Shown: piece by piece, positions 1-12,690 of the stretch
Numbering within the stretch: position 1 is the first letter of the stretch
Layout of the letters: the number at the start of each line of letters is the position of its first letter
DNA from: Dryococelus australis
Lineage: Eukaryota; Arthropoda; Insecta; Phasmatodea; Phasmatidae
DNA length: 64,000 nucleotides
NCBI GenBank assembly: GCA_029891345.1
Contig: CM056994.1
Location: 57,071,251-57,135,250 of the forward strand
Direction: 5' to 3'
Position numbers and translations under genes: made by a program
The notes under the pieces: model-generated
What the model saw: only the letters and a program-made list of their open reading frames with translations
Told to the model about the DNA's origin: nothing
Databases searched by the model: none

Positions 1-956
1 AAGCATTTAAGAAATGTATATGTAATTGATGTATTTAGAGCAGATCGCCTTACACGATAACTTAATCGGGGGCGAAAAATGATTATTTAAAAAAAAATTC
101 AAGATTTTAGGGTTTTTCCCCCATTGTCTTAAATCTACTGCCTTTTAAAATAAAATGTCGGCATTTTTTGGAATTTGTTTTTACACTTTTTGGTTTAAAT
201 TTTTCTAAAGTACCGTGCACATATTTGTGAATTTTCAAGACAGAATTTGGTTTTTTAAATTACAGCAAATCTCTGGTTGTTATCCTAGTAGTAAACGGGA
301 GTCGGCAGTATCAAATTATGTACGCAAACCTTAAATGTCTATTATGGATTGTAACGTAACAAAACATCGGTTAAGTGATTGTCACAAAACTGTAGATACT
401 GCAGAGTGGAAGATCCATGAATGAGGGCAATGCTCTGAATTAGTGACATAATAGTAATTAAGGGTATTTTAATGTTTGTAAATTGATTGTTGAATTTTTG
501 GCAAGCAGCTTGAAGCCAAGTAGGTACATGTCAATTCCAACACTTATTTTTGCATGTACAAGATACTGATTTGAGTGTTGGTAAAAAAGCTTACAAACAC
601 ACAAACTTCACTGGTAAAATTTCGTGACATCTCCACGTCTATGTTTTATTTGGTGCCTCAGTGGTGTGAAGAGAACGGATATAAAATGGATGTGCGGTTT
701 TTCTATAACTTTTATTGCTTCCTCTGAATCAGTTCAGCCTCCCAAGATGACTTTATCACAGACACCATCAAGCGGAAAGCTTCAATCAGTGAGCTGACCT
801 TGTTAAAGATAGCATATTTTTTCCCCCCCAGTTGCCACGAAATTAGCTCAACGAAACCTTGTCCTTGGAATATACAGAACAGATCAATCCGAGCGTGTAT
901 AAATGTTAGTAAAATATTCTCTATTTTGACGTGGATGATGAAGAAAGCACAGAGTA
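1..956. other. No recognisable feature
   Basis: AT-rich DNA with short A and T runs. I see no coding pattern, no RNA gene and no match to the repeat families found elsewhere in the window. Confidence 0.5.
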
Positions 957-959
957 AAA

Positions 960-1210
960 AATAAGAACACGGGCAAATTGGCATGGCAGGTCCTTTGATG
1001 TGGGCGTACCCATTCGCTGATTGGGAAGCTAAAAGGCATTGGGTCTGACTGGCTACTGCGTTCCCCATTAGCTGCTGGGCTGTCGGCTGGGAAGTATGTA
1101 AGTTACAAGGGGCTGATTGGCAAATGGCGTTAACACATGTCGCTGGCCGCTGAAACCATTTTGCTGGTGCGTGCGGCTGAGTTCGTGGTGTAAGCGGCTC
1201 ATCAAACTCT
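960..1210 (+). repeat. RP-1 repeat, copy 1
   Basis: This stretch aligns by eye to 60995-61256 and, inverted, to about 52475-52690. Shared landmarks in order are CCTTTGATGTGG, a series of GATTGG/ACTGGCT/ATTAGCTG/ATTGGC boxes, and a block ending CGCTGGCCGCTGAAACCATTTTG-like sequence near 1140-1170. The repeated ATTGG core is an inverted CCAAT box. It ends 6 bp before a TA-1 element. No tRNA-like head or inverted ends are visible, so the repeat class is unknown. Confidence 0.6.
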
Positions 1211-1215
1211 GTATA

Positions 1216-1571
1216 GGCTCTTCACAGTAAAATGAGCCCTTTCGAAAGCCCTGCTTAAGATCTACTTGTATACATGTTGTGTATTCTGCTTTATGCAAAA
1301 TCAACATTGCAATGGGACTCATCCCTTTATTCATGCGTAGGTCAAATGAAACTGAAATTATTAAGAAAGCTAAAGTAATAATTTCAAGTTATCACAGATG
1401 GTTACCTAACACTTTTTACTCGACTTTAAGATATGGAACTTCTTTCCATCAATCGTTACGAACTTTACTGGGCGCATGTCACTCAGTGCGCCCGTTAAAA
1501 TATATCCATGCAGGGGCAGTCAATTTTTTCTAAGGTTGATTTCTAAAGTGCTTACTCTGTCGGGAACAGCC
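1216..1571 (+). mobile_element. TA-1 MITE, copy 1
   Basis: This non-autonomous DNA transposon starts GGCTCTTCACAGTAAAATGA and ends with the inverse CGGGAACAGCC. Internal landmarks shared with about 20 other copies are CCCTGCTTAAGATCTACTTG, a CATGGGCCTCATCACTTTAT-like stretch, CAACTTTACTGGGCGCATG and AGGGGCAGTGACTTTTTCTA. It has no coding capacity. TA flanks the left end. A TA target duplication is deduced from the copy at 31056-31294. The transposase family is unknown. Confidence 0.8.
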
Positions 1572-1866
1572 TTTATTCTCTGTGGTGGAAGTTTGTCAAG
1601 TCATGCTGGTATTGCCTCTTTGCTGTAACTGGTTGTTTAAATAGTAACTACTGTTTCATTACAGAGTAGTTTTGCAGCTGACGTCATTCCTGTTGCGTAG
1701 TGGGTGCCGTGTATCTTGCTCGTTAAGTAGTCGCACTTCGTTTAGAGTCCCAGACTCCGCGGTTTTCATTTGTTCTTTGCTGCATGCCCAAGAAATTTGC
1801 AGCAGTGAGCGATTATTAACGTACCACCAGCTTTTGGCGTTTACAAAGATATGTGACCATTGGGGT

Positions 1867-2112
1867 GAGTTGAGAGATTTTAGCGGCACTTAACAGCGAG
1901 GTCTTGAGAGCCAACGATGAAATGAGGTGGGAATGGAACAGCGCAGTAATGCATGGGGGGGGGGGGGGATGGGAGATCTCCGAGAAAATCCGCGGACCAG
2001 CGGCGTCGTTCGGCACGATTCCCACTTGCGACCGGGAGTGACCCGGCTGGGAGTTGAACCAGGTTCGCCTCGGTGGGAGGCAAGCAGGCTAACCACTCTG
2101 TCATTGGGGAAG
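1867..2112 (-). mobile_element. SN-1 tRNA-derived SINE, copy 1
   Basis: Read on the minus strand, a tRNA-like head (A-box-like TGGTTAGCC; B-box-like GGTTCAACTCC) is followed by a conserved body, GGGAATCGTGCC...GCCGCTGGTC, and a tail with GAGAGCC/GGTCTTGAGAGCC and AAATCTCTC. The other copies are at 9480, 16630, 51504 and 60653. A run of 14 G at 1955-1968 sits inside the body, where the other copies have a shorter C/G tract. The element moves through a LINE partner not seen here. Confidence 0.8.
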
Positions 2113-2125
2113 ACAGATATTTCTG

Positions 2126-2384
2126 CACTCTAAGCTCGAATCAGTGATATCAATTGGTGAAATAACATTCACTGAGAGTCAGTTAAGCCACTGCCGATAG
2201 GCAAATCAAGGAAATGAATTAGGAACAAGTGACTTCTGGTAGTGGAATTCTCGATTTTCAGTGGGAATCACAAATGAGGGAAATTCAGCCACAATATTAA
2301 TACGTTGCCAGGCACTGCTTATCAGTCGCTCGATTTTCTATATTTTCACTCATTTGGCTTAAATCTCAAGGTTAGATTTAGTGT
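2126..2384. mobile_element. CT-2 CACT-ended transposon, short copy
   Basis: The left end is CACTCTAAGCTCGAATCAGTG and the right end TTAGATTTAGTGT is a degraded inverse of it. The body carries many AGTGA/TCACTGA/AATCAGTG motifs in both orientations. It aligns over most of its length to the copy at 31032-31520, and serves as an uninterrupted reference for the insertion there. No tRNA-like module is visible in this short form. Confidence 0.6.
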
Positions 2385-5300
2385 AAAAGGTTGCCTTCTG
2401 CGGAGTGGGAGGAGCTGGGAGGAGGTTACCGCGGCTAGATGTACTGCCAAATTTCTCTTAAATATAACATTCTAGGAGAAAAATTTCTCCACAGTATTAT
2501 AGAATGCATCATAGTTAACGGCAATGCATTTTTTCAATTAAAAAGATCATTAATTAAAAATATTAATGCCAATTGTTGATCACTTTAGGGACAAGTTTGG
2601 TTAATGGTGGGGGGTTAATTTCAAACTTCCCTTCTCTCCCCCGACTTTGCTCCTCTTTGCAACATTGCTTGAGATGTAAGGTGTAGTTTCGAAGCTCTAG
2701 GTCTATTGATTGGTGTTAAAGCAGAACTGGAAGCGCCAAGGGGAGGGAGAAGCGTGTTTTTTGGCAGCTGATCACAAATGATGGATCGCGGCCAAGCGAA
2801 GCATAAACACGCAGGCTCGCAGTGATTGCGGGATGCTGCGGCCAGGACCACACAGCGGGTGGTCTTGTTTACCGAGAGACGCGAGCAGTGAATGGATGCG
2901 TTGCGGAGCCGAACGGAAGCAAGAGGCGAGAGGCCGATGAAAACAACATATTAAAAACGCTCACGTGTTCATCTGATTTTAGGACTCCTCTTTTTTAGCG
3001 GCGCTGCTGTCGTGAATATTGCGTAACGGTTCCACGGCGTTGCTAACAGTTCGTTCCTTCCATATTTGTTTTGGTAATTCTTCAACTCCGGTCTTCTGTG
3101 GTGTTCAGGAATGAAGATTTTGACAGTATGTTAAAACGTCTTCTCGTTCAAACTAAACAATTCTAATGCCGATAAATTTATCATCAATCATAAGGTTTGA
3201 ATTTACTCAAACGCTTTTAAAGCCAATCTTTGGCTGTTTATTTACGCATTTGGCGCATTGCCAAGGTGATATATTGGGAATCAGTTGTTAGTATGGATGA
3301 ATGCTCTGACGATCCCTGTATGTAGGAAACGTGCAAAATCTGCGTTATTAGGAGTTGCACTTCGATAGGTTATAGGTTGTTTTCGACAAAGTGAACAGAT
3401 CTTGAAACCCTGCTTAGTCTTCTTAGTAGAGTACCTAATGGCTAATGCCCTTCATTTGCTTGGTAAATTGTGAAATTTTGTAGGAATGTAAATACCTTAC
3501 TACCACGCCAATCCTAAATCTAATATTTACCAAACAATGATAAAACTTGTTTGATTTTCCGGCTTTTCAACCAGTCCAATCCCGAAATCATTTACGCTCC
3601 AAATGGTTTCAATAATGTAATACACACTGTAATATTTTGGTGTACGCTGTTCTTGGGTCGAGCGTGCTTCTCGCATGCGATGTTATCAGCATGAACAGTT
3701 TATAAACGAGAGGCACAGAAACGTTTGCAATTCAGATTACTCATAAGTAAGACTCTCGAAACACCAAACACTAATCCCTTGCTGCGCACAGTAGAATACT
3801 TCATATGAAACTTGCCCTAGATGGCGAACACGGGGACTAGAAGTGTTAAAGTAAGCACACTGAACAAGACTTTAAAACATAAAATAACGTGTTCATAAGT
3901 AACCTTTCTCTAGGCCTGTGTTTATGTTAAAATATGTGCAGTTTACCACGTGGATTCCTTTGTAGAAGTGAATTTTAGAAGTGTTTCTAACCGTGCGCCA
4001 GCCATACAGTATGTCTCAAGCCAATGTTTTACGAACAACATTTTGGAAATGCTGGCACCGTTGTCACCACAGCAATTTGAAGATATTTGTTAAACCTCGT
4101 AATACTAACCTGTTCTTTGTCTTTCCTGTAGGAGGAATTTCACAATGATTTATACATAAACCTATATAGATGAGATGGGTAACATGTTTGTACAGTATCG
4201 CAGTTTTTTATACGCCTGGACGACTCTGGATCATAGGTCGAATTTTAGGAACAAATGTAGCGGAATGACGTTATTTCCGAATTACGGGTACACGAAAGCA
4301 GAAAAATTGAAGGGGGGTGGGGGGGTTAGGGAATGAAACATATTCAGAATAACAGAACAGGGAATATGATTACGATTCGAACTGTTTTACTAGCCAATAT
4401 TTAGGACTCGTATGAGAAATCCGCAACATAACAAGACAGTGTTAAAATGTAGAAATTAAGGGGGGAGGGAGAGGGTTTTTAAGCGTAGACTGACATTAGG
4501 AATCTCCATGAAAGCCTTGGAAGTTTGATTGGTGGTAGGACGCACACTCTCGTCCCAATATAACTTGCGGGTTTCTTAGCGCCGATCACGTTCGCACGTT
4601 ATTATCGATTCTGTTTCCTCGATTGTGACTTTGCTCATAGTTTGGAGTCTAGACTTCACATCGTCCCCATACAGAGGTCACTTCTCTCACTCGTTGATCG
4701 GTCGTCGTGTCTCGACAGAAACGAGCTGATATGTTGTGATGTAACTGCTCGTTATTCATATACCCATCTAAGTACAAGTCATGTCGATGCTACTCAACTC
4801 GATGATCGAATGAGAACCGCTGCTTTGAGCATACCATATCCGTTGATTGATCAGGTTACGGACCGGAGATTGTGTGGGTTCTCGAGCTCGCTGGTGATAC
4901 ACCGGAACTCGTTCTTTTTACAGCATGCGTCCTTCACACTTCATCTCATTCCTGCCTATGGTTGCAGTCGGTGTTGAGGCAGTCTTAAAAACGGTCTACC
5001 AGTCATATTTGATAGTGGCTTCTCGTTAACGCAGCAGCCAGTGGGCAAATTTTAGCAAGGTAAGGCATGCGCGCGGATAGGAATCATATGATGAACAATC
5101 AAAACGTAAAATACAGGAATAGCCATAACGATGCGTCATCATGTGCTAAAAACCACGAAGTAAAAATACAAGAAATAGCGAATACGTACCGTACTTGGGG
5201 GAAAGAGGGTAGGTACTCACAGTTGAAGTATTACAGAAAAAACCATTAGCCAGTTTTCGGATAGTTGTATGTGATGCATGGCGATGAAGCCACGGGAATA

Positions 5301-6349
5301 TAAAGGAAGGCAGACGATATTATGGCACAAATGAATGAATGTTACACTGTCCAACTTGTTTGATCGTAATAAAGATAACCGAGCGCTTTTCTGCAATATT
5401 TTGAATAATATTTTAGGTTTTCTTTACCACAATCATAATACAATATACGCGAATTAATAAACTTCGTAATATTATATACGTACATAAACAAATTTTATTT
5501 TAAATTAAATTTATTCATCGGAATGCACATTTTATCAGACCTTGAAAAGACACTGAATATCTCCAATGTTATGCGCTAGAGCTGGTGCGGTTACGACGTA
5601 AAAATAATTATGTGCATGCATAATACCAAAAGAAAATTTTTTTCAGTATAACTGCTGAGTGAATACCTCAGATTGTATGTTTTCATTTCAGTGTCCGCTT
5701 AGCGACACGTTCTCATACCTCATATCGCCGCACAAGCGGAACAGCCACCGATATATACATATTTTTTAGTACAAAATTATTCGGGCTGCCAGTTGTGGGC
5801 GACGTCGATGTTCTCTGGCTGGTTCACCGTTCGTTGAACAGTTTTCAAAACAATTATCAGCTTCTTATTTCTCCCCGCTGGATATCCTTCCGCTATTTAA
5901 AGGAATGTCGTGTTACAATGGGTTTAATGTCTAGTATTCATACTGTGTGGTGACGCTGTGAGATTTTTGGACACCTAGATTACTACAGCTGTATTTCTTA
6001 CAGTAAGGTACGTAAATTGAAAAGAAACTAATTACAGCCACCAACTACCCAGGTATAATACTAATAAGGAAAAGTTCTTAATTCTCTGCACACATTACTA
6101 TATACGCGCTAGCCAATGCAGTTATGTAATTTGCAGTTTGAAACGGACTTTTTCCCCCAAATGTTAATTTAGATATTGTATAGCAAACTGTGCGATAACT
6201 GTAGACCATAGAGACCCAGAGAGCTTGGGGATTCTATCTGCAATGAGCTAGACTCCGCAAATTCTTCATGCACCAGAGTTTGTTAGCTGTTCATTGGCTG
6301 CTGACCCATTTCTAGCCCAGAACTGTCAGCACGGGATTCGGTCCACTTT
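2385..6349. other. No recognisable feature
   Basis: About 4 kb without a convincing gene or a repeat family seen elsewhere in the window. G-rich low-complexity tracts lie near 4311-4327 and 4458-4475. A more GC-rich patch is at about 2640-2940. The open frames in this stretch are short and show no recognisable motifs. Confidence 0.45.
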
Positions 6350-7015
6350 TTTTTACCTGAATAAGTCTTTAAATTTGCGACCATAGTGGGAGGCAATCCA
6401 GAATATCCGATAATAAAATCGGGGGGTTCAGTTTGGCGTTGCAGCTCCGAATCTATCGCCAACATTCAATTACACCGCTCGATTGCCAAAGAATAAAAAA
6501 ATGTTACGTTGAGTGAGGACTGCGAAGCTTTGTGGACGTTGTTGAATGGAGAGAGGGAAGGGAGGGGGGGGGGGAGCGCAATTTTGAGTTTGTTTCGCTG
6601 CGTCTCATAACTTCCGCGTAGTATAACTTTCGACTAGAAGAAGATATAACGCTCGTTTAGGTTTCAATCGACAGCTCTCGTCAATATCAATCGACTGCAC
6701 GTAAAAAACATTTGTGTGGCGTGGTTATGGTGACTTTTAATGCGTTTAATGTAAAAAAAGAAAACCTAACACAATTTCGGCCTATACTCGTCAAAAAGCG
6801 GAATCGAAATACAGAAATCGTATACTATTGGAAAGAGCATCTCAAAAGCAATCCAGTGATACCCATAAAACCCCATGTTATCGAGTGAAGCGGTGCTGGA
6901 ACGTAGAAAAACAGTCGTTCGAGCGCGTCAACGTAAACGTATTCACGCAAAACAAACGGCCGTGTCCCCAACCCAGCCAAACCCAATTTTTTTTTTGTAA
7001 ATTCGTTTTTGGCTC
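6350..7015 (+). repeat. RP-2 repeat, arm 1 of an inverted pair
   Basis: This segment aligns in inverted orientation to about 62385-63030. Strong blocks include GGCCGTGTCCCCAACCCAGC (6959-6978), CGAGCGCGTCAACGTA, TCATAACTTCCGCGTAGTAT and GATTCGGAGCTGCAA-like sequence (inverse of 6440-6455). A purine/G-rich tract at 6546-6575 differs in length between the arms. Both copies share a short frame around GTCAACGTA...CAAACCCAATTTTT, but the differences I can see show no coding bias. The class is unknown. A poly-T tract closes this arm. Confidence 0.7.
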
Positions 7016-7130
7016 GAGGTCGTCCACGGTGTGTTGAACAAGCTGTAATCTAATTGAAGAAGGAATTCAAATTTACATGTGGTTGAAGCATTGCTTATTG
7101 TCAAATTCGCAAAATTCCTGGGTATCTATA

Positions 7131-7558
7131 GGTTGTTTACTGTAAACTAGGCACTTCTGAAAGCCACGCTTAATATATACTCGTATGCACACTACGTAGT
7201 CTTCCGCCATGCGTAAAACACACATTGACATGGGTCTGACCTCGTTCTTCAATCGTCAGTAAACTGTAAATATTATTATTAAAAAAATAAAAATATAAAA
7301 AATTAATAAATTACCAATTTTCTCCCTCTTACACTTTACATTTAAACGAGCTCAACGCAAAATTAATATTCAGTACTCACGAACGTTTACCTAACGTTTT
7401 AAATTCAATGCCAATGACAATGGAACTACTTTCCCTCCATCGTTACCAACTTTACTGCGTGCAGGCCAATCAGTGTGCTCGTTAAAATGCATGCAGGTAG
7501 GGACAGTTACATTTCTCAATCGTTCATTTCAAAAATGCTCAATTAACCGTGAACGACC
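7131..7558 (+). mobile_element. TA-1 MITE, copy 2
   Basis: A diverged full-length copy, from GGTTGTTTACTGTAAACTAG to CCGTGAACGACC, with the family landmarks GAAAGCC, CTTCCGCC, CATCGTTACCAACTTTACTG and ATGCAGGTAGGGACAG. The centre is an A/T-rich low-complexity stretch. The flanks are TA on both sides (TA before 7131; TA at 7559-7560). Confidence 0.75.
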
Positions 7559-9479
7559 TAACCCATTATTCGTCTGTACTTCTTATCTTCTGTAACTTGG
7601 TGTTGCCTCCTACCCCTTAACTCGCACGATGATACTTCTTGCATATCACGTATGGTACAATGGTGGCGTACTAGCGAGAGGGGCGGGGCTTCGATCTCCA
7701 CCTCCATCACGATAACTGGTATAAATTCCCCTCGGTTTAACGTTTTACGGAGACAATGTTGATGCATAGTAACTGCACTAGAACATAAACTGGGTAGATA
7801 CCAAACCCAAAAGCAATACTAGAAATTAATGAAAAAGGAAGTTTTATTTATTTTAATGTTTATTTTTTAGACTTTAAACAGTACTGTCACCAGCAAGTTA
7901 TAAAAGTGATATCTGCCAGCAACATATATCATATTGCACGTAGAAAGTAAACTGGCAACACTTGTGGTCTTTTGTTACCGTGCGCAACATCGGCTACATA
8001 TTGCTTCGGACACGTTTACAGAACCATTGAATTTAACAACACGTGTTGTTACTTTTCAGACATCACAATTCTGCCACTAATACGTAAGGCACCGTTTGTA
8101 ATATTTCAAATAATTATCCAATTCGTCAATTGATTTGCAAATAAAATCTTCTAAAAATTTTATTATATCGTGCTTCTGCAACAAAATTATACATTTATAA
8201 TTTTTCTTCTCAAACACAAAATTAATATCCATTCTTCTTAAATTAATTACTCACCTTTCAAAGCCTATTGCAACAAACTTATTCTATTTCACACCATTAA
8301 AACTTTTATATTATACGACACACGTCCATCGTTGGAGGTGATGAGAATTGTTCTAGTGGAAAAACCATATTCTATTTTACATCTGCCTTACTTATGTCTC
8401 CCGTCCTCCGATTGGCTGTCGTCTGACCACGACACACATCTCCGCCAATCAGCAACGGCGAGACAAGAGACAACTACGATAATTTTATTTAACTTTATTA
8501 ATAAACATTTTATACTGACTACCCTCTAGAAAAGAAATGAAAAATAACAAAACAAAATATTGATACTGAATACTGTCTAGAAACAAATGAAAAATACTTA
8601 CACATGATCTCTATATTAATAAACTATTAAAATAAGTAACGATTATACTGTTAACTCATAAAGCGTAATTTGGAATAATATTAAATGAATGGATATCATA
8701 GGCCAGTACTTTGTAATAATATATAATTAAAATGTCCATGTTCAACGGTAAACTTTACCCCCAAAATCTGCAATGTTAAAACGTGTGCAACACGTTCGCA
8801 TAAAACTTAAAAATGATTTTTTCTTTTAATTTTACTGCCTCCAATTAAAACGTGAAATGCCACGCTACCATCTGGTAGGAAGTAACATGGAAATGCTCAA
8901 AAGAGAAATAAGCGTTGTTTTAGTCAGTCGGTGCTTAAAGACAGACTGCCCAGACGCTAGCCGAGGCATTAAGGCATATTCCTCAACAGGACTTCGACTT
9001 TGAGGGACACTGGGGCCGAGCCCACAACACCAAGCAGCTAGTCAGAGACTGAAGTGCACCTGCTGCGAAGTATCGCTACGCCAATACTCATATGTGCGCA
9101 CATATGCTCTGCAACCCACGCCTGACCTCACAACTCTTCGGCGATGGACGTTGACCCCTTTTGTGTTACATTCCGAAACAGTCCACAGCACGCCTTCACG
9201 ACGCCGTAGTTTCACAGTTCGCAGCTGCCAGTGCAGTCCAGTCCAGCTACATTGTGTGTGTTTCATTGGTTGCTTTGTGCGATCTTGAATTGTATATTTA
9301 TACATAGACTATGTGATTGCGGGTATTCGGAAGGAATTCCGCTTTGATTGCAAAGGTCAAAGAGATTAAACATCATCAAAGTCCTGGGACCGGAAAAGAA
9401 ATTTCCCACGCCCGAAGATTCCCCTAGAAACGAACCCAACCCGGATCCTTCATCCCCACTAATCAGGAGTACCGGCCAT
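7559..9479. other. No recognisable feature
   Basis: AT-rich DNA followed by a mixed segment. Nothing coding is recognisable and no match to the local repeat families was found. Confidence 0.45.
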
Positions 9480-9737
9480 TAGTGAGCGAGTGAAGATATT
9501 TGGGTCACTCTTAACAGCGAGGTCTTCAGATCCGATGAGGGTAAAGTGAGGTGAGTATGGATGAGCGCCGGAATGCAAGGGCGGGGTAGACGGGAGATCC
9601 CCGAGAAAGTCCAGCCGACCAGCGGCATCGTACAGGACGATTCCCAAAGGAGAAAATCCGGGGATGACCCCACCGGGGGAATCGAACCCGGTTCACCTTG
9701 GCGAGTGGTCTAACAACTACACCCCCACGGCGCCACC
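9480..9737 (-). mobile_element. SN-1 tRNA-derived SINE, copy 2
   Basis: The best preserved head of the family. On the minus strand it begins GGTGGCGCCGTGGGGGTGTA and has an A-box-like GTAGTTGTTAGAC and a canonical B-box GGTTCGATTCCC. The conserved body follows (GCCGCTGGTCGGCTGG, GGGATCTCCCGT, CCGGCGCTC), then the tail GGTCTTCAGATC-like block, CTGTTAAGAG, and a terminal CACTCGCTCACT. Length is about 255 bp. The 3' end lacks a long poly-A. Confidence 0.85.
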
Positions 9738-11078
9738 GGCTATTAGGATGAGTAGCCGAGCCTATGAGAACGCGAGACCAAGAATTTCCTCTGTTGCGAC
9801 ATCTCAAATTACAAGTTAGCGACCAACATTCAAACGTCAAAATAAAACACTTGTTCCTTTCCGAAAGTTAACTCGCTTTCTCCCCACTGTTCCCATGTGC
9901 GTCGTAACTCGTAGCCATCTTCTACCGCTCCTAAAAAAAGTTAATCCTCAGTAGCCGAGCCGTGTGGTGATGAAGTAACATCTTTCTCCTCGTGGCGAGA
10001 GAGCAGGAGATATGTTTGGGCGCGCGCTGCGTAACATCAGCTCTCCGGGTAATTAGCGCCAATTAGCGACGGTCTGGAGATAGCGAGTCCTCATTTCCTT
10101 CGCCTCTCCGCCCTATCTCCACGTGCTCATCACTGTCGAATAATTAACGCGCCAGGCTCACTTAATCCCCATCTTCCCCGCTCCCTATGGTCCATTCACG
10201 AATTATGACAAATAATTAACGGCTCCGCGCTCACGGTGTGACGTTGCCACAAAGTTCTCTGCTGTGGCAGCGGGTAATTTGTTTTCTCACTTGGACGCTC
10301 CGGACATCCAAAGTTATCATCAGACTTATTACGTCATTAGACGTGCTTGGACTTGCCGTTTTCGGATAGGAAATTCACGCGGTACAATTTTAAACCAGGA
10401 GTAATTACTCCTTTTACGCCTTGTTCCTTTAATACAAAATAGTTTCTTATTAACCTTGGCCGCATTATTCTCTGGAGTTTATTTTCGACTAAATGTTCTT
10501 GTTCCCTCTTCATTAAAAAAAAAAAAGGATATTTTTTTAAAAGTAAACACACACAAAGTGAAGATTTTCATGGTAATGGGAGCCGATGTATTTTAGAGGC
10601 AATAGGAAATTTTTGTCAGTTGAATAAACGCGATAGATAAACATGGAGACCTCAAATATAATTTTTTAAACTCATTGTTTGCTCCAACTTTATTCCGTTT
10701 TTATTTTTATTTTTCCGTCTCACTACAAACTAAAATTGTAATAACATGCTCTAATTCAATTACTGGCTGATGCAGCTTTATGTTTGATTTACTTCGTAAT
10801 AGTTAAGACAACTGTGCTGTTAACACAGTGACCAAAAAAATCGAAGTTGTCTTAAGTAACCGGCCAAATAAGTCGTGATTTGGTACACGTGCATACTATC
10901 GCTGGGTTTGTAAAGGAGATATAATGGCTCGTGACGTTTAGAACGGCCACCAGAGTGGACTAGTGGTTCCGCCAGTATTATAGCGGAAGTGTTATAAAGC
11001 GTGTGCGTTGCGTCAATCAGCCGGACAACACATTTAGAGAAGGTCGCTGAACAGAGTTCGCCTCCTATATGTATTATA
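9738..11078. other. No recognisable feature
   Basis: Contains a moderately GC-rich patch around 9990-10270 with runs such as ATTAGCGCCAATTAGCGAC. The rest is AT-rich. No gene or known local repeat was recognised. Confidence 0.45.
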
Positions 11079-11493
11079 GACTGTTCACGGTATGATCACT
11101 TTTGAAAGCCCTGCTTAAGATATACTTGTATGCACGTTGTGTATTCTTCCGCCTTATGTAAAATTAACATCGCCATGGGCCTCATCACTTTAGTCACGCG
11201 TCGGTCAAGTGAAACTGTGACATTAGAAAATTAAATATTTTAAAAATCTGCTTTTATTTTAACTTCGATAAATTTAAAAAAAAATATTTCTTGCGCTTTC
11301 TGTTAAGTTACCACAAATGGTTTTCTAAAACCTTTTTATTTGACGTTAAGATACGGAATTACTTCCCGTCCATCGTTACCGACTTCACTGGATACATGCC
11401 ACTTAGTGTGTCCGTTAAAATGTGTGCAGGCAGGGGCAGTGGCTTTTTTTTCTAAGGTTGATTTCAAAAGTGCTCACTTTGTCGTGAACAGGC
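11079..11493 (+). mobile_element. TA-1 MITE, copy 3
   Basis: A full-length copy running from GACTGTTCACGGTATGATCA to CTCACTTTGTCGTGAACAGG, with all internal family landmarks (CCCTGCTTAAGATATACTTG, CATGGGCCTCATCACTTTAG, GGCAGGGGCAGTGGC). Its right end lies only about 7 bp from the TA-2 element that follows. Confidence 0.85.
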
Positions 11494-11499
11494 TTTATA

Positions 11500-11880
11500 A
11501 TCCATTCTCGGTTTCTTCGGACATTTAAACACAAACCTTCGAAAAATCACCCCATGTATAACGTATTTAGTTATTTCCTAAATATGCCATGTATCAAGCG
11601 TTTTACACCTCTGTAAACACAGCCATATCATATTTTTCGTTTAATTGAAATTTTACACTTTTAAAAACAGTAAAAAAAAACATCTGTGTTGGTAGCTCCT
11701 AGTAATAAATAGTTCTCATGTAAAATAATATTACAACTGAGTGCGCGGGAAAGCGGTGCGATGTCCTCTGGTGTAATCTTCCAGACTTAGTTAGGCTTAG
11801 CTTGCACGATGCGGAGAAATATCCTGGAAGTAGAACTTTGGCAGGGCTTCAGAAAAATGTGAAGTAACCGTGAATGGATT
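11500..11880 (+). mobile_element. TA-2 MITE, copy 1
   Basis: Inverted ends: ATCCATTCTCGGTTTCTTC at the left; GAAGTAACCGTGAATGGAT at the right. Internal landmarks shared with other copies are AATCACCCCATGTATAACGT, TATTTAGTTATTTCCTAAAT, GCACGATGCGGAGAAATATC and TTTGGCAGGGCTTCAGAAAA. It is non-coding. The tips resemble those of TA-1 (CGTGAAyrG...), suggesting the same or a related transposase. Confidence 0.75.
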
Positions 11881-12137
11881 TTAACCATAGAAGACATCAC
11901 TAACATAGTAAAACGTTGTAGTGAAAGTACTTCGCATTTCAGCTAGCAAAGCTAGACAAACCATACCTATTTTATCCAAGCTTCATTTTTTTTTCTAAGA
12001 TTTCTTAAAACAGGCTTTCAGGCAATTGAATAAATATAGATGTAATTTCTAATAATACTCGGTTTCAGTTGTTTTTAAAGTTCGGCCTACTTGATAATAA
12101 GAGGATATAATATTTTACTATCAGAAACGAATAACTG

Positions 12138-12235
12138 CACTCTAAATCTGAATAAGTGATTTCAATCAGTAGAATTATTTGACTGAATCTTCAGTTGATT
12201 ATCTGTCGTCTACTTTCGCATCAGTGAAATACGCT
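12138..12235. mobile_element. CT-2 CACT-ended transposon, left-end fragment
   Basis: Begins CACTCTAAATCTGAATAAGT, essentially the family consensus tip, then shows the ATCAGT/ACTGAAT motif array. It loses similarity before the TA-1 copy at 12276. No right end was found. Confidence 0.55.
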
Positions 12236-12275
12236 GACGTGTTATACTGCCAGACGCGAGTGCAATTTACTAAAG

Positions 12276-12690
12276 AGCTGTTCACGATAAAGTGAGCACT
12301 TTTGAAATCAACCTTAGAACTAAGTCCTACCTGCATGTATTTTAATGGGTGCACTGAGTGACACGAGCCCAGTAAAGTTGGAAACGATAGAGGGGAATGT
12401 AGTCTCACATCTTAACGTCGAATAAAAAGTGTCAGGTAACCATTTTGTGATAACTTAAAAATTATTTCTATCGCTTTCTGTTCATTACTGCGTCGAAGTG
12501 TAAAAATTAGCAGATTTTTAAGATATTTACTTTTCTAATCATTTTACAGTTTCACTTGGCCGACGGATGAAGAAAGTGATGAGGTCCGTGGCAATGACAA
12601 TTTTGCATACAGCGGAAGGAACCTAAAACTTGCATACAAATAGATCTTGAGCAAGGCTTTCAAAAGTATTCATTTCACCGTGAACAGGCT
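12276..12690 (-). mobile_element. TA-1 MITE, copy 4
   Basis: A complete copy in reverse orientation. It begins AGCTGTTCACGATAAAGTGA and carries the reverse landmarks CCTGCATGTATTTTAATGGG, GTAAAGTTGGAAACGATAG, ACTTGGCCGACG and AGATCTTGAGCAAGGCTTTC. It ends TTCACCGTGAACAGGCT. Confidence 0.85.
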